From Heliomicrobium undosum (GTDB taxonomy: Bacteria; Bacillota; Desulfitobacteriia; Heliobacteriales; Heliobacteriaceae): a DNA stretch of 64,000 bases. Positions within the stretch are counted from its first letter, which is position 1. Every line of letters starts with the position of its first letter. Shown here piece by piece: positions 1 through 8,430 of the stretch. The DNA lies in NCBI RefSeq assembly GCF_009877425.1, contig NZ_WXEY01000014.1:18133-82132 (forward strand), read 5' to 3'. A program made the position numbers and the translations under genes. Below the pieces are notes generated by a model. The model had not been told where the DNA came from and made no database searches. It was given only the letters and a program-made list of their open reading frames with translations.

Positions 1-2
1 GA

Positions 3-713
3 GAGGTGCAGGGGAAGTCCATGGCGGTCGACCAAAAGGCGCAGGAGATCGGACAGAATGTGAAGCAAGCCCATCGCAAAGCTCAGGATACCTTTGCTGC
101 GCTCAAGCAGAAATTGGAACAGTCGCTCCATGAAGCCCGTGTGATCACCCAGATATCGGGCTTGGCCGATTCCATATCGAACATTGCAGAGCAAACCAAC
201 CTGCTCTCGCTGAATGCGGCCATTGAAGCGGCTCGTGCCGGCGAACAGGGCAGAGGCTTTGCTGTTGTCGCAGAAGAGGTGCGCAAGCTGGCGACAGCGT
301 CTTCGACGGCTGTCGGCGGTATCCAGCAGTTGACCCATCAGGTGCTGCTCGCGATAGAAGAGTTGATCGCCAATGCGAACCAGTTGCTGCAGTTTGTGAA
401 CAGCGATGTCAATGTGGACTATGAAAAGTTCCTGAATATCAGCCTCCAGTATCAACAAGATGCGCAGGAATTCTTCCAGGTAGTCCAGGCGATCGCCGAT
501 GGTTCTCATAAGGCGCACCAAGCGGTGGAAGAGGTTGCGACCGCCATAGAATCGGTGGCGGCTTCCGTTGAAGAAAGCACAGCCAGCACAATGGAAATTG
601 CGCAGGGTTCGGAGCAATCAAAAGATTCGTTGCAAGATGTGGTCCTTGCGGTGGAGCGGTTGAGTCAAGAAGCGGAACAGTTGACGATGCTGATGGGGAA
701 ATACAAGTTGTAA
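3..713 (+). CDS. Methyl-accepting chemotaxis protein, C-terminal part (5' cut by window)
   Basis: The reading frame is open to the left edge, so this is the 3' part of a longer chemoreceptor gene. About 235 residues are visible. They hold the conserved signalling hairpin ([18 protein letters not shown], then [15 protein letters not shown]) that docks CheA and CheW in the cytoplasm. The following helix is rich in Ala, Glu and Gln, as expected for the descending coiled coil. The sensory domain and any membrane segments lie outside the window, so the ligand cannot be judged. The GTG at position 6 is only the first possible internal start and is unlikely to be the true one. Confidence 0.9.
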   Translation, partial: EVQGKSMAVDQKAQEIGQNVKQAHRKAQDTFAALKQKLEQSLHEARVITQISGLADSISNIAEQTNLLSLNAAIEAARAGEQGRGFAVVAEEVRKLATASSTAVGGIQQLTHQVLLAIEELIANANQLLQFVNSDVNVDYEKFLNISLQYQQDAQEFFQVVQAIADGSHKAHQAVEEVATAIESVAASVEESTASTMEIAQGSEQSKDSLQDVVLAVERLSQEAEQLTMLMGKYKL

Positions 714-749
714 AAAGGGGCGAATCAATTTTCATTTCCTTTTCAGAAA

Positions 750-776
750 TACATGTTACAAAAAAGATGCCGATAA
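750..776 (+). promoter_or_regulatory. Sigma-D (flagellar/chemotaxis) type promoter
   Basis: A perfect GCCGATAA at 769-776 is preceded 15 bases upstream by TACA (750-753). This fits the Bacillus-type sigma-D pattern TAAA-N15-GCCGATAA with one mismatch. It lies about 40 bases before the lipoprotein esterase start, giving a short leader. The match is seen in the sequence; the sigma factor is inferred. Confidence 0.5.
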
Positions 777-816
777 AAAACAGAATTTGCGGCAGAGATT
801 GGAGTGGAGGCGCCTG

Positions 817-1851
817 ATGAAAAAAGGAACAGTGAAGGCCGTCGCCTTGTTGGCGACGGCGATTTTGAGCGCCAGCGTGATCGCTGGATGTGGACTATCA
901 TCGAAAACGCCGGAAACCATAGCGAGCGAAAGCAGCAAAGTCGCACCGGGCAAAGAAAAGGGCAATATGCCAGCCCCGCCTACAGGTGGGGAAATGGAAA
1001 AAGCGAATACAGCCCATATCAAACAGAAGTGGCTCGATGTGCCCTATGCGAACCTGTCGGATGCCCAAAAGCTGGATATCTACCTGCCCAATGAGGGGAA
1101 GGGACCCTTTCCCGTCATTCTTTCGATTCATGGCGGCGGATTCATGTTTGGCGATAAGGCCGATGGACAGCTTACGCCTATGTTGGAAGGGCTCAATCGA
1201 GGCTATGCAGTCGTCGGTGTAAACTATCGTTTGAGTGGAGAAGCCCAATTTCCAAAACAGATCAATGACATCAAAGCGGCGATTCGCTGGATTCGCGCAA
1301 ATGCCGAGCGGTATCAACTGAATCCCGACAAGATCGCTGTCTGGGGAGGGTCGGCTGGCGGCAACCTCTCTGCCTTGGCGGGCACCTCTGCCCACGTCAA
1401 AGACCTGGAAGACCTTACTTTAGGCAATCCGGAACAGTCGAGCCAGGTGAAGGCAGTTGTCGATTGGTTTGGGCCGGTCGATTTTCTCAAGATGGATGAT
1501 CAATTCCGTGTTAGCGGGAAGGGAACGCCCAACCACAACAACGCCGATTCCTTTGAGTCCAAGCTGATCGGGAAGCAGATCACGGAAGCGCCCGAGTTGG
1601 TGAAGGCGGCCAACCCCGAGACATACATCACACCGGATGATCCGCCCTTTTTCATCCAACATGGCACAGAAGACAAACTGGTGCCAACGGAACAGTCGGT
1701 GAACTTTGCGAAACGCCTAGAGAACGTGTTGGGCAAAGAAAAGGTTGTCTTGGAATTGCTCCAGGGAGCCGGACATGGCGATCCCCAGTTTTCGAAGGAT
1801 GAAAATGTGAAAAAGGTTCTCGATTTCCTTGACGCACAGTTGAAGGGCTAA
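817..1851 (+). CDS. Alpha/beta-hydrolase lipoprotein (carboxylesterase/BD-FAE type)
   Basis: Secreted, lipid-anchored hydrolase of 344 residues. The N-terminus is a lipoprotein signal (MKKGTVKAV, hydrophobic core, lipobox VIAGC). The body carries the family's oxyanion motif HGGGF, the nucleophile elbow GGSAGGN (Ser), an acid in HGTEDKLVP and the catalytic His in GAGHGD. This is the Ser-Asp-His triad of acyl-ester hydrolases of the esterase/lipase group. The ATG at 817 has a good ribosome site (GGAGTGGAGG, 801-810). A TTG at 787 would add ten residues before the signal peptide and is less likely. The natural substrate is not evident. A sigma-D-like promoter just upstream may tie it to the motility regulon. 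Confidence 0.88.
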   Translation: MKKGTVKAVALLATAILSASVIAGCGLSSKTPETIASESSKVAPGKEKGNMPAPPTGGEMEKANTAHIKQKWLDVPYANLSDAQKLDIYLPNEGKGPFPVILSIHGGGFMFGDKADGQLTPMLEGLNRGYAVVGVNYRLSGEAQFPKQINDIKAAIRWIRANAERYQLNPDKIAVWGGSAGGNLSALAGTSAHVKDLEDLTLGNPEQSSQVKAVVDWFGPVDFLKMDDQFRVSGKGTPNHNNADSFESKLIGKQITEAPELVKAANPETYITPDDPPFFIQHGTEDKLVPTEQSVNFAKRLENVLGKEKVVLELLQGAGHGDPQFSKDENVKKVLDFLDAQLKG

Positions 1852-1896
1852 AATTAGGAAGCAAAACCATTCAAAAAGAGCGCCGCCAAAAAGAGT

Positions 1897-1936
1897 CAAC
1901 CCGCCCCTTAGCGTCAGCAGGGAGGCGGGTTGTTTT
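1897..1936. terminator. Bidirectional rho-independent terminator
   Basis: A perfect 9-bp stem (1897-1905 with 1924-1932) is followed by TTTT on the plus strand and by a T-run on the minus strand. It can end both the esterase transcript and the convergent glycosylase gene, whose stop lies inside the hairpin. Confidence 0.75.
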
Positions 1937-2711
1937 CTGTCAAAATCCCCCGCATCCCTCTCCGAAACCCCGGCGTCCCCCCATTCGACGGATGCGGCAC
2001 ATGGCGGTGAGCGACCCCCATCTTCGCCAGCGTCTCGGCCGCATGCCCGCCGATGGCGACCACGAGCAGACCCTCCGCCCCGGACGCTACACTCAGCAGT
2101 TTCCCAAAAAAGGCTGCTCCCACCGCCAGCTCCTCCTTCGCCGGCGTGCGGTTGCTGAGCAGTCCCTTTTTTGCGTCATAAGGGTGGAAGGGGAAGATGT
2201 TCCATAGGATCACGTCAAAAGGGGAGAGACCGTTATGGAAGATCTCCTTCCATACCACCGTCGCCGTGGGTTCGGCAAAGCCCGATGCGCGTTGGGCCGG
2301 TTTCAGGTGGGGGGAGGCGGGGTTGCTTGTCCGTCCAGCCATGTGATCGCCGAGGATCACTGCCGGAGATACGTCGGGGTGTTTGCCCATCAGCATCCGC
2401 TCCGATGTGAGGGCCACGCCAGAGAAACGGCCGCCCTGGTAGCCCACCGCTTCGGCGACAAAGAGATACTTCGCCTCTTTGCGGAGCCGGAGGTATTGTT
2501 TCAGATGGGCCCTGCGGATCTCCGGCGCGTCGGGGCTGATATCGGTATCGAAATGATAGTCCCGCCAGGGATTGAAGGCTTGGGGAGACGCGAAGGCGGC
2601 CAGTTCGCCGACAAAATCCTCGATTGTATGGTCATGTCGACGGTCATTTCCATGTGTATGTAGGCGGTCATGTAGACGATCATTCGCTGGGCGATGATTG
2701 ATATTAGCCAT
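1914..2711 (-). CDS. Uracil-DNA glycosylase superfamily protein with His-rich N-terminus
   Basis: 265 residues. The core resembles the UDG-like family with a GEAPGYRG-type first motif (here AEAVGYQGGRFSGVALTSER), the stretch LWNIFPFHPY with NRTPAKEEL, and a late HPSNGG motif matching the uracil-pocket HPS motif. A role in excision of damaged or deaminated bases is inferred from family membership. The start at 2711 is chosen because AAAGGAGG lies 7 bases upstream; an upstream start at 2768 has no such site. The first 30 residues are unusual, with many His, Asp and Arg in short imperfect repeats. They may bind metal or be a recent repeat expansion. Confidence 0.78.
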   Translation of the reverse strand: MANINHRPANDRLHDRLHTHGNDRRHDHTIEDFVGELAAFASPQAFNPWRDYHFDTDISPDAPEIRRAHLKQYLRLRKEAKYLFVAEAVGYQGGRFSGVALTSERMLMGKHPDVSPAVILGDHMAGRTSNPASPHLKPAQRASGFAEPTATVVWKEIFHNGLSPFDVILWNIFPFHPYDAKKGLLSNRTPAKEELAVGAAFFGKLLSVASGAEGLLVVAIGGHAAETLAKMGVAHRHVPHPSNGGTPGFRRGMRGILTENNPPPC

Positions 2712-2776
2712 TGGGAAACCTCCTTTTGTGACGATTATAGCGGTCGCTGTGACCGCTTCCAATGGCAAGTTATGGC

Positions 2777-2828
2777 GAAAAAACAGGGGTTGTACCCGGC
2801 CGGTGAGGCCGCCGTGTACAACCCCTGT
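2777..2828 (-). terminator. Terminator-like hairpin in the glycosylase gene leader
   Basis: A perfect 13-bp inverted repeat (2783-2795 with 2816-2828) is followed on the minus strand by six T. It sits between any upstream minus-strand promoter and the glycosylase start at 2711, so it could act as an attenuator. It could equally be a relic or insulate the xpaC promoter. Confidence 0.5.
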
Positions 2829-2933
2829 TGTGTCAATCGGTTTTTTGTGAATGAAAGACGCGCGGTTTCTGATACGATATAATAGATGTAGTCGAAGAAA
2901 CCAACGACTCAGCCAGTCTTCGGAGGTGAGTTC

Positions 2934-3563
2934 GTGAAAGAAATTTTGATTTCTGGGTTGCGCATCTTCCTATCGAGTTCGATCGCGGTCACGACCTTTC
3001 TGGCGACCTATTTGCTCGGCGGATTTGAATTCGTACCAGCCCTGGCCCTCGGCGGTGTAGCCTATTTCGTGACTTCCAAAGGAATTCAGCGCCGTTTCGC
3101 CTTGCCGCCCGGCCAGCATGCACTGACTGATGGCGCCGATCCTCATTACCTGGAGAAAATCCATAAGGAAGCCCGTCGCAAATGGAAAGTCATCGGGCGC
3201 TATCGCTTCAAAGTCCGTTCCCTCTCCATCTGGCTCAAAGTGACCCGCCTCTATAAAATCGCCGAACAGATCCTCGACATCACGGGGAAAGACCTCAGAC
3301 AGATCAACAAAGCGCAGGCTTTTTTCAACCATTATCTCGACGCCACCGTCACCATCCTGGAAAAATATTCGCTCCTGTCCAGCCAACCGATTTCCAATGA
3401 TGAGATTCGCGACGCCCTGGAAAAAACTCATACGGGATTGCAAGACCTCGTTCACGGCTATGAAGAACAGTTGAACAATCTCCTGGCCAAAGATTTGTTG
3501 GAACTTGATGTGGAAGTCAACGTGTTGAAGCAGACCCTTGACTCGAAAGGAGAGAAAAAATGA
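2934..3563 (+). CDS. xpaC: XpaC-family membrane protein
   Basis: 209 residues of the XpaC/5-bromo-4-chloroindolyl phosphate hydrolysis family. Two hydrophobic segments lie near the N-terminus (about 5-25 and 30-48), followed by a basic stretch and a long helical cytoplasmic part. The biochemical role of the family is not firmly known; it is classically found next to TelA, as here. The GTG start has GGAGGTGAG 4 bases upstream. Its stop overlaps the telA start by four bases (ATGA), so the two genes are translationally coupled. Confidence 0.85.
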   Translation: MKEILISGLRIFLSSSIAVTTFLATYLLGGFEFVPALALGGVAYFVTSKGIQRRFALPPGQHALTDGADPHYLEKIHKEARRKWKVIGRYRFKVRSLSIWLKVTRLYKIAEQILDITGKDLRQINKAQAFFNHYLDATVTILEKYSLLSSQPISNDEIRDALEKTHTGLQDLVHGYEEQLNNLLAKDLLELDVEVNVLKQTLDSKGEKK

Positions 3564-4762
3564 CCAGACCGAATCCGGCGGATCCTTTTGACATTCCCGG
3601 CCCGTTCGACCGCATCCAGGTGCCCGTAACGCCTGCCCCGCTGGTGTCGCCCCAGTCGACCCCCGCGCCGTCCTTAGCGGCAACCCCGCCCGAACCGGCG
3701 GTGACCCTCGCCGCCTTACCTGCCGATCAGCAGCAAAAGGCGCTGGCCCTGGCCAAGCAAATCGATGAGAAAAACCCGCAAACCCTGCTGCAATACGGCT
3801 TGCCCGTTCAGTCGGAGCTTTCCCGTTTTGCCGATAGCATCCTCGATCATGTACGGGCAAAGGATTCCGGTCCCGTCGGGGAGGTTCTCGGCAATTTGAT
3901 GCTGAAACTCAAAGAAGCCAATCCCGATGACCTGATGGAATCGAAAGGCGGCTTCTTCAATAAGTTCTTCGGTTCGGCCAAGCGTTCCGCCGAAAAGGTC
4001 CTGGCCCGCTACCAGACCTTGGGCGGCGAGATCGACCAGATCAGCCTCCAATTGGATAAAGCACGCCTCCAGCTCCTGCGCGATGTCACCTTGCTCGAAA
4101 CCTTGTTCCACAAAAACCGGGAGTACTTCAACGAGTTGAACGTCTACATCGCTGCCGCCCAGCACAAGCTGGAGGAGCTGCGCACCCGGACCATCCCCCA
4201 ACTGCAGCAACGGGCCGCCGCCACCAACGACACAGCCGTCGTGCAGGAGTTGAACGATCACCTCCAATTTGTCGACCGGCTGGAAAAGAAGGTCCACGAC
4301 CTGTTGATCAGCCGCACCGTCACATTGCAGACTGCGCCACAGATCCGCCTGATTCAGAACAACGACCACGTGCTGGTGGAAAAAATCCAATCGTCCATCT
4401 TGACGACGATCCCGCTCTGGAAAAACCAGATTGTGCTCACCTTGACGCTGCAACGCCAGCAGACCGCCCTGGCCATGCAGCGGCAGGTCACGGATACCAC
4501 CAATGAACTGCTCCTGCGCAACTCGGAGATGCTCAAGACCAATACCATCGGCGTCGCCCGGGAAAATGAACGGGCCATCGTCGATATGGCAACGTTGAAA
4601 AAGACCCAGGAAAACCTGATGGATACGCTGGAAGAGACCTTGAAAATCCAGCAGGAGGGCCGCGTCAAGCGCCGGGAAGCCGAGGCGGAACTGGCCCGAT
4701 TGGAGCAGGATTTGAAAAACCGCATGGCCGCCATGGTCACCGGGGCGAGTCGTTCGATGTGA
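3560..4762 (+). CDS. telA: TelA/KlaA-family toxic anion resistance protein
   Basis: 400 residues. A Pro/Ala-rich N-terminal tail of about 50 residues is followed by the all-helical TelA domain, rich in coiled-coil heptads, to the end. Family members are linked to tellurite and other stress resistance and are often paired with XpaC. The sequence has no transmembrane segment, so it is probably cytoplasmic and membrane-associated through its partner. It is coupled to xpaC by an ATGA overlap. The gene is complete and of normal length for the family. Confidence 0.88.
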   Translation: MTRPNPADPFDIPGPFDRIQVPVTPAPLVSPQSTPAPSLAATPPEPAVTLAALPADQQQKALALAKQIDEKNPQTLLQYGLPVQSELSRFADSILDHVRAKDSGPVGEVLGNLMLKLKEANPDDLMESKGGFFNKFFGSAKRSAEKVLARYQTLGGEIDQISLQLDKARLQLLRDVTLLETLFHKNREYFNELNVYIAAAQHKLEELRTRTIPQLQQRAAATNDTAVVQELNDHLQFVDRLEKKVHDLLISRTVTLQTAPQIRLIQNNDHVLVEKIQSSILTTIPLWKNQIVLTLTLQRQQTALAMQRQVTDTTNELLLRNSEMLKTNTIGVARENERAIVDMATLKKTQENLMDTLEETLKIQQEGRVKRREAEAELARLEQDLKNRMAAMVTGASRSM

Positions 4763-4828
4763 GAGTTGCCTTGGAATGAGCGGCCTTTCCCGTTGGTCCG
4801 AGAGTAGAGTTCTGTTATACCGATAAAA

Positions 4829-4878
4829 GGGGATGACCCTCCGCACATTGTGCAGAGGGCCATCCCCTTGATATTTAT
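4829..4878 (+). terminator. Terminator after telA
   Basis: A 13-bp stem with one mismatch (4829-4841 with 4855-4867) is followed by a T-rich stretch. The run of T is broken, so efficiency may be moderate. Confidence 0.55.
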
Positions 4879-5025
4879 TCATCATCTTCATGTGAAGGAC
4901 GCTGTCTCTTAAAAGATACTATCCTGGTAGAAGGACTCTATCTCTAAAACACTGCGAAGTCATGCAGTAACATTATTTTCTCTTTCCTATTAGTACGCTT
5001 ACATACCCTTGATTTTTCGGAATTG

Positions 5026-5475
5026 TTACTTTTGGACCGCTTTTAACTCGACAAAGGCGGCTTTCAGCTGCTTGCCGATCCGTTCGCTTGACTTGTGGGC
5101 ATCCATGAAGTACATCGTGGTGCTCCCCCGGTAAGGGAAAGTGTCGCCGAACAGGGCGTATTCTAGGCAGGTGCGCACGATGTTGACGGAGCAGTCCTCT
5201 TCATGATTGTCCCGGCAGTCCTTGCATTCCAGGAGAACCATGGCGAGCGCTTCGAGCATGTCGTCCTCTGAATAGGTCTTTAGATCTTTGCTGGGGATCA
5301 TCGAACTGCCCTGGGGGATGCTGGTGACCTTTTTGGTCACCACATAGTTGGCCACTTTTCTAGAAAAAAAGACAAGGCATTTGTTTTTTTCACAGGTGCC
5401 GCAAGACTCTCCGTGCAGACAAAGGGCATCCAGTTTTTTCTGGAGCGCCTCAAAGTTGATCTCCCGTTCCGTCAC
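5026..5475 (-). CDS. Cys-rich protein paired with siroheme reductase-like protein (copy 2)
   Basis: 149 residues of a family I do not recognise. Eight cysteines stand at about 19, 25, 28, 33, 84, 87, 95 and 103 in two clusters (CLHGESCGTCEKNKC and CKDCRDNHEEDC). This suggests one or two metal or Fe-S sites. No signal peptide or membrane segment is seen. The gene follows the siroheme-type gene with a 19-base gap, so the two are probably co-transcribed and may interact. A close paralogue lies at 6571-7023 with all eight cysteines conserved. The sequence shows the Cys pattern; a cluster carrier, electron donor or maturation role is inference only. Confidence 0.75.
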   Translation of the reverse strand: MTEREINFEALQKKLDALCLHGESCGTCEKNKCLVFFSRKVANYVVTKKVTSIPQGSSMIPSKDLKTYSEDDMLEALAMVLLECKDCRDNHEEDCSVNIVRTCLEYALFGDTFPYRGSTTMYFMDAHKSSERIGKQLKAAFVELKAVQK

Positions 5476-5494
5476 TTGTCTTCACGCTCCGCTC

Positions 5495-6202
5495 TTAGTC
5501 GTTGAGAAAATCGAGGAAATCGTTTACTGCCTCTTCCGCTTGCGGCAGTTTGTCTGCCGGGAGGACAAAGGGATCCAGTCCGACACGCTTCATGGTAAGG
5601 CAGAGGCGCTCTTTTGTTTCGGCCAATTGCCGGTATGTATGCAAAACATGATCCAGCACGGTGAAGACGGCCTCCCGGGAGATTTTTTGGTAGGCCCGCT
5701 GGGCATGGACGGGGTTGCGGCTTCCACCGCGGCCGCCGATATAGATGTCAAACTCGTTCTGGCCGACAGCCGTGACGCCGAAGTCGGCGCAGTGGGGATC
5801 GGTGCATCCCCGGTGGCAGCCGGCGACGCTGATTTTGAAATCGTGAGGTGTCGGCTGGTTGCTGTATTTGCCTTGAATCTCCACAGCCAGTTCGAAGACG
5901 TCGCTAAGGCTGCGGTGACAGAGGGCATGACTGCCGGGGCATCCTTTGACGTTGCGGACGATGTCGCCGAAGCAACCCAACTCCAATCCGAGGGCATGCA
6001 GCCCTGTGGTGAAGCGTTCGAGGTTCTCTTCAGGGAGCAGGACCAGTAAGGTCTGCCGGGTCGTCAGCTTGCTGCCGATGGCGCCCACTTCCGGCAACAG
6101 CTTGCCGAGCCCCAACAACTGTTCCGGTGTGATAAAACCGCAGGGGGTGATGATGCCGACACCGAGAACACCGTTGCGCTGTTTGAAAATGGCTTTTCCC
6201 AA
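5495..6202 (-). CDS. Small siroheme/[4Fe-4S] sulfite/nitrite reductase-like protein (copy 2)
   Basis: 235 residues. The N-terminal half matches the ferredoxin-like half-domain of nitrite/sulfite reductases (GVGIITPCGF near residue 20). The C-terminal half has the cluster ligands C88-x6-C95 and C129-x3-C133. The latter fits the NIR/SIR signature (AGCHRGC, six residues, DFGV). The protein is about a third of the size of full sulfite reductases, like small single-module sirohaem proteins of anaerobes whose substrates are often unknown. The TTG at 6202 is chosen because it has AAAGGGTGATCC upstream and gives exactly the length of the paralogue. A GTG at 6211 overlaps that ribosome site. Confidence 0.82.
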   Translation of the reverse strand: MGKAIFKQRNGVLGVGIITPCGFITPEQLLGLGKLLPEVGAIGSKLTTRQTLLVLLPEENLERFTTGLHALGLELGCFGDIVRNVKGCPGSHALCHRSLSDVFELAVEIQGKYSNQPTPHDFKISVAGCHRGCTDPHCADFGVTAVGQNEFDIYIGGRGGSRNPVHAQRAYQKISREAVFTVLDHVLHTYRQLAETKERLCLTMKRVGLDPFVLPADKLPQAEEAVNDFLDFLND

Positions 6203-6570
6203 TAGGATCACCCTTTCTAAAGTTGGGGTTCCGGTTGTAAGAAAATAAAGGCTGTTTTAGTTTTTCATTACTTTGTACATTTTATCGCTTGTTTATATCA
6301 GGTGGCAAGGTATATATTTTTTGTTGTTTAAGATTTATTCAACCCTAGGCAATGCTGAACAAACACGGTTAAAAATGGTACATACAAGATAGAAAAGTGG
6401 AAATTTTGATGTTCATCTTCTTGAACAAAGATAAAAAACCGGGTATTTTTTAAGGAATTAAAAAAGAGAATCCCTGTCTTCGTTTTCGCAGGGAATCTCT
6501 TCGAAGGTACTAGCGTTCCTGTGAACTGAACTTTTGTTTGCAAGGCTTCCGGGTATATGGGCAAGCCTTT
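6203..6570. other. AT-rich spacer between the two cassette copies
   Basis: No convincing gene. The spacer is AT-rich and contains an imperfect inverted repeat around 6468-6500 and a short stem near 6542-6568 followed by T on the plus strand. It may hold the end of the upstream cassette's transcript and a separate promoter for the downstream copy, but no clear -35/-10 pair stands out. Confidence 0.4.
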
Positions 6571-7023
6571 TTATTGTTTATGTACACCCTTCATTTGAAT
6601 AAATGTCTCCTTCAACTGCTTCCCGATCCGCTCACTCGACTTGTGGGCGTCCAGGAAGTACATGGTCGTGCTGCCGCGATAGGGGAGCTTGTCGCCGAAG
6701 AGGGCGTATTCTAAGCAGGTGCGGACAATGTTGACGGAGCAGTCCTCCTCATGGTTGTCCCGGCAGTCCTTGCACTGCAGGAGGACAAGCGCCAAGGCCT
6801 CGATAATTTCTTTTTCAGAATAGATCTTCAGGTCCTGGTTCGGGATCATGGAGCAGCCCTGGGGGATGTTGGTGACCTTTTTCGCCAGCGCGTAGTTGGC
6901 CACTTTCCGCGAAAAGAAGACGAGGCATTTGTTTTTTTCGCAGGTCCTGCAGGCCTCTCCATGCAGGCAGAGGGAGTCGAGCTTTTTCGAGATCTCCTCA
7001 AAACGGATCTCGTTTTCCGTCAT
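6571..7023 (-). CDS. Cys-rich protein paired with siroheme reductase-like protein (copy 1)
   Basis: 150-residue paralogue of the protein at 5026-5475. It keeps the same eight cysteines, the motifs CLHGEACRTCEKNKC and CKDCRDNHEEDC, and the C-terminal region PYRGSTTMYFLDAHKSSERI. It has one extra Cys near residue 57. It lies 21 bases after its siroheme-type partner. Strong conservation of both Cys clusters between copies argues that they bind a cofactor. No known family was recognised. Confidence 0.75.
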   Translation of the reverse strand: MTENEIRFEEISKKLDSLCLHGEACRTCEKNKCLVFFSRKVANYALAKKVTNIPQGCSMIPNQDLKIYSEKEIIEALALVLLQCKDCRDNHEEDCSVNIVRTCLEYALFGDKLPYRGSTTMYFLDAHKSSERIGKQLKETFIQMKGVHKQ

Positions 7024-7044
7024 ACCGCCTTCACGCTCCTCTCC

Positions 7045-7752
7045 TTATTCGGCGAGAAAATCGAGAAAATCGTTCTCTTCCGCTTCTGCCTTCGGCAGTT
7101 TGTCTTTGGGGAGGACGAAGGGGTCGATGCCGACGCGCCGGATGGTCAGACAGAGGCGCTCCCGCTCTTCCGCCAATTGCCGGTATGCGGTCAAGACATG
7201 ATCCAGCGCAGTAAAGACGGCTTCCCGGGAAATCCGCTGGTAGACCCGCTGGCCATGGACGGGGTTGCGGCTGCCGCCCCGGCCACCGAGATAGATGTCG
7301 AACTCGTTCTGGCCGGCGGCAGTGACGCCGAAATCGGCGCAATGGGGGTCTGTGCAACCGCGGTGACAGCCGGCCACGCTGATTTTGAAATCATGGGGTG
7401 TGGGCTGGTTGCTGTACTTGTTCTGAATCTCTACGGCCAGCTCGAAGACGTCGCTGAGGCTGCGTTGACAGAGGGACTTGTTGCCGGGACAGCCTTTGAC
7501 GTTGCGGACGATGTCGCCGAAGCAGCCCACATCCAATCCGAGCTCGCGCAGCTTCGTCGTAAACCGGTCCAGGTTCTCCTCCGGGAGCAGCACCACCAGG
7601 GTCTGCCGGGTTGTCAGTTTGCTGCCGACGGCGCCCACCTCCGGCAGAAGCTTGCCCAGGCCCAGCAACTGCTCTGGTGTGATAAACCCGCAGGGGGTGA
7701 TGACGCCGACACCGAGAACGCCGTTGCGCTGCTTGAAAATGGCTTTTCCCAT
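7045..7752 (-). CDS. Small siroheme/[4Fe-4S] sulfite/nitrite reductase-like protein (copy 1)
   Basis: 235 residues with the same architecture as the protein at 5495-6202: ferredoxin-like half-domain with GVGVITPCGF, then C88-x6-C95 and C129-x3-C133 followed by DFGV of the NIR/SIR signature. All cluster ligands are present, so a coupled siroheme-[4Fe-4S] centre is plausible. The ATG is preceded by GAAAGGATGATC. First gene of the four-gene run. Whether it reduces sulfite, nitrite or something else, or acts in siroheme handling, cannot be told from sequence. Confidence 0.83.
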   Translation of the reverse strand: MGKAIFKQRNGVLGVGVITPCGFITPEQLLGLGKLLPEVGAVGSKLTTRQTLVVLLPEENLDRFTTKLRELGLDVGCFGDIVRNVKGCPGNKSLCQRSLSDVFELAVEIQNKYSNQPTPHDFKISVAGCHRGCTDPHCADFGVTAAGQNEFDIYLGGRGGSRNPVHGQRVYQRISREAVFTALDHVLTAYRQLAEERERLCLTIRRVGIDPFVLPKDKLPKAEAEENDFLDFLAE

Positions 7753-8009
7753 GCACAGATCATCCTTTCAGAAAAATGGATTCCCTGTTGGAACGCACAA
7801 GAGGCCGGAATAATCTGATTTTTCTTATGTTCCTTATTTTATCTCCCGGAAACGCGCGAAAGCAAGCAATATATTCTTAAAAAGTAATTTACAAGAAGAA
7901 GCGAATTTCATCTCTAGAAGCAAGGCTCGACTTGCTAATTTATGGCAAACATTGTAAGATGGAATATAAAGAAAGTTGTAACCGGCTTTATAGGTGTGGT
8001 GAGTATCTG

Positions 8010-8417
8010 ATGGATGAAGGCATTCAAATCAAACTAAAGGAACGGCTCGGCGCACTCCCGGCGGTGAGTGTCGCCTATCTGTTCGGTTCTGTGGCCAAGG
8101 GTTGCGAACGACCTGGGAGCGATATCGACATCGCCATTCTGTTTCAACAGGGCCTTTCCAAATGGGAGAGATTCCAATTGCGGTTGGAGATTGCAGGTCT
8201 ATTGGAAGATATTGCGGGAAGGCAGGTCGATGTGGTGGATCTCGAGGAAGCAACCTTGCTGCTCCAGCACCAGGTCCGCCGGCACGGCATTGTCATGGTA
8301 GAAAGAGAGCGGCAGCGCCGGGTCGATTTTGAAGTGCGTTCTCGCCGTGAGTTTTTTGATTTTCTGCCATACTTGGAGTATCGCAATAATGTGCTGATCG
8401 GTAAGCGGAATCGGTAG
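8010..8417 (+). CDS. mntA: MntA-type nucleotidyltransferase antitoxin
   Basis: 135 residues of the minimal nucleotidyltransferase (MNT) fold. The active-site pattern FGSVAKG then SDIDIAIL gives the GS...DxD metal-binding motif, with a further Asp in RQVDVVDL. In characterised MNT-HEPN modules this enzyme adds AMP to a tyrosine of the HEPN toxin and so inactivates it. The HEPN gene follows 13 bases downstream. The ATG at 8010 is chosen because it precedes the conserved fold and follows a weak GGTGTGGTGAG site. An earlier in-frame start at 7932 would add 26 residues unlike the family. Confidence 0.82.
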   Translation: MDEGIQIKLKERLGALPAVSVAYLFGSVAKGCERPGSDIDIAILFQQGLSKWERFQLRLEIAGLLEDIAGRQVDVVDLEEATLLLQHQVRRHGIVMVERERQRRVDFEVRSRREFFDFLPYLEYRNNVLIGKRNR

Positions 8418-8430
8418 AGGGGGGAAGGCC

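Larger units (their letters stand above)
5026..7752 (-). repeat. Tandem duplication of a two-gene cassette
   Basis: Units 6571-7752 and 5026-6202 each hold a 235-residue siroheme-type protein followed by a 149/150-residue Cys-rich protein with almost the same intergenic spacing (21 and 19 bases). Coding sequences are similar at DNA and protein level. The 368 bases between the units are AT-rich and not duplicated in an obvious way. Confidence 0.85.

Noticed and set aside
6328..6564. Minus-strand frame of 78 codons between the siroheme cassettes
   Set aside because: AT-rich, no ribosome site, overlaps hairpins; unlikely to be a gene.
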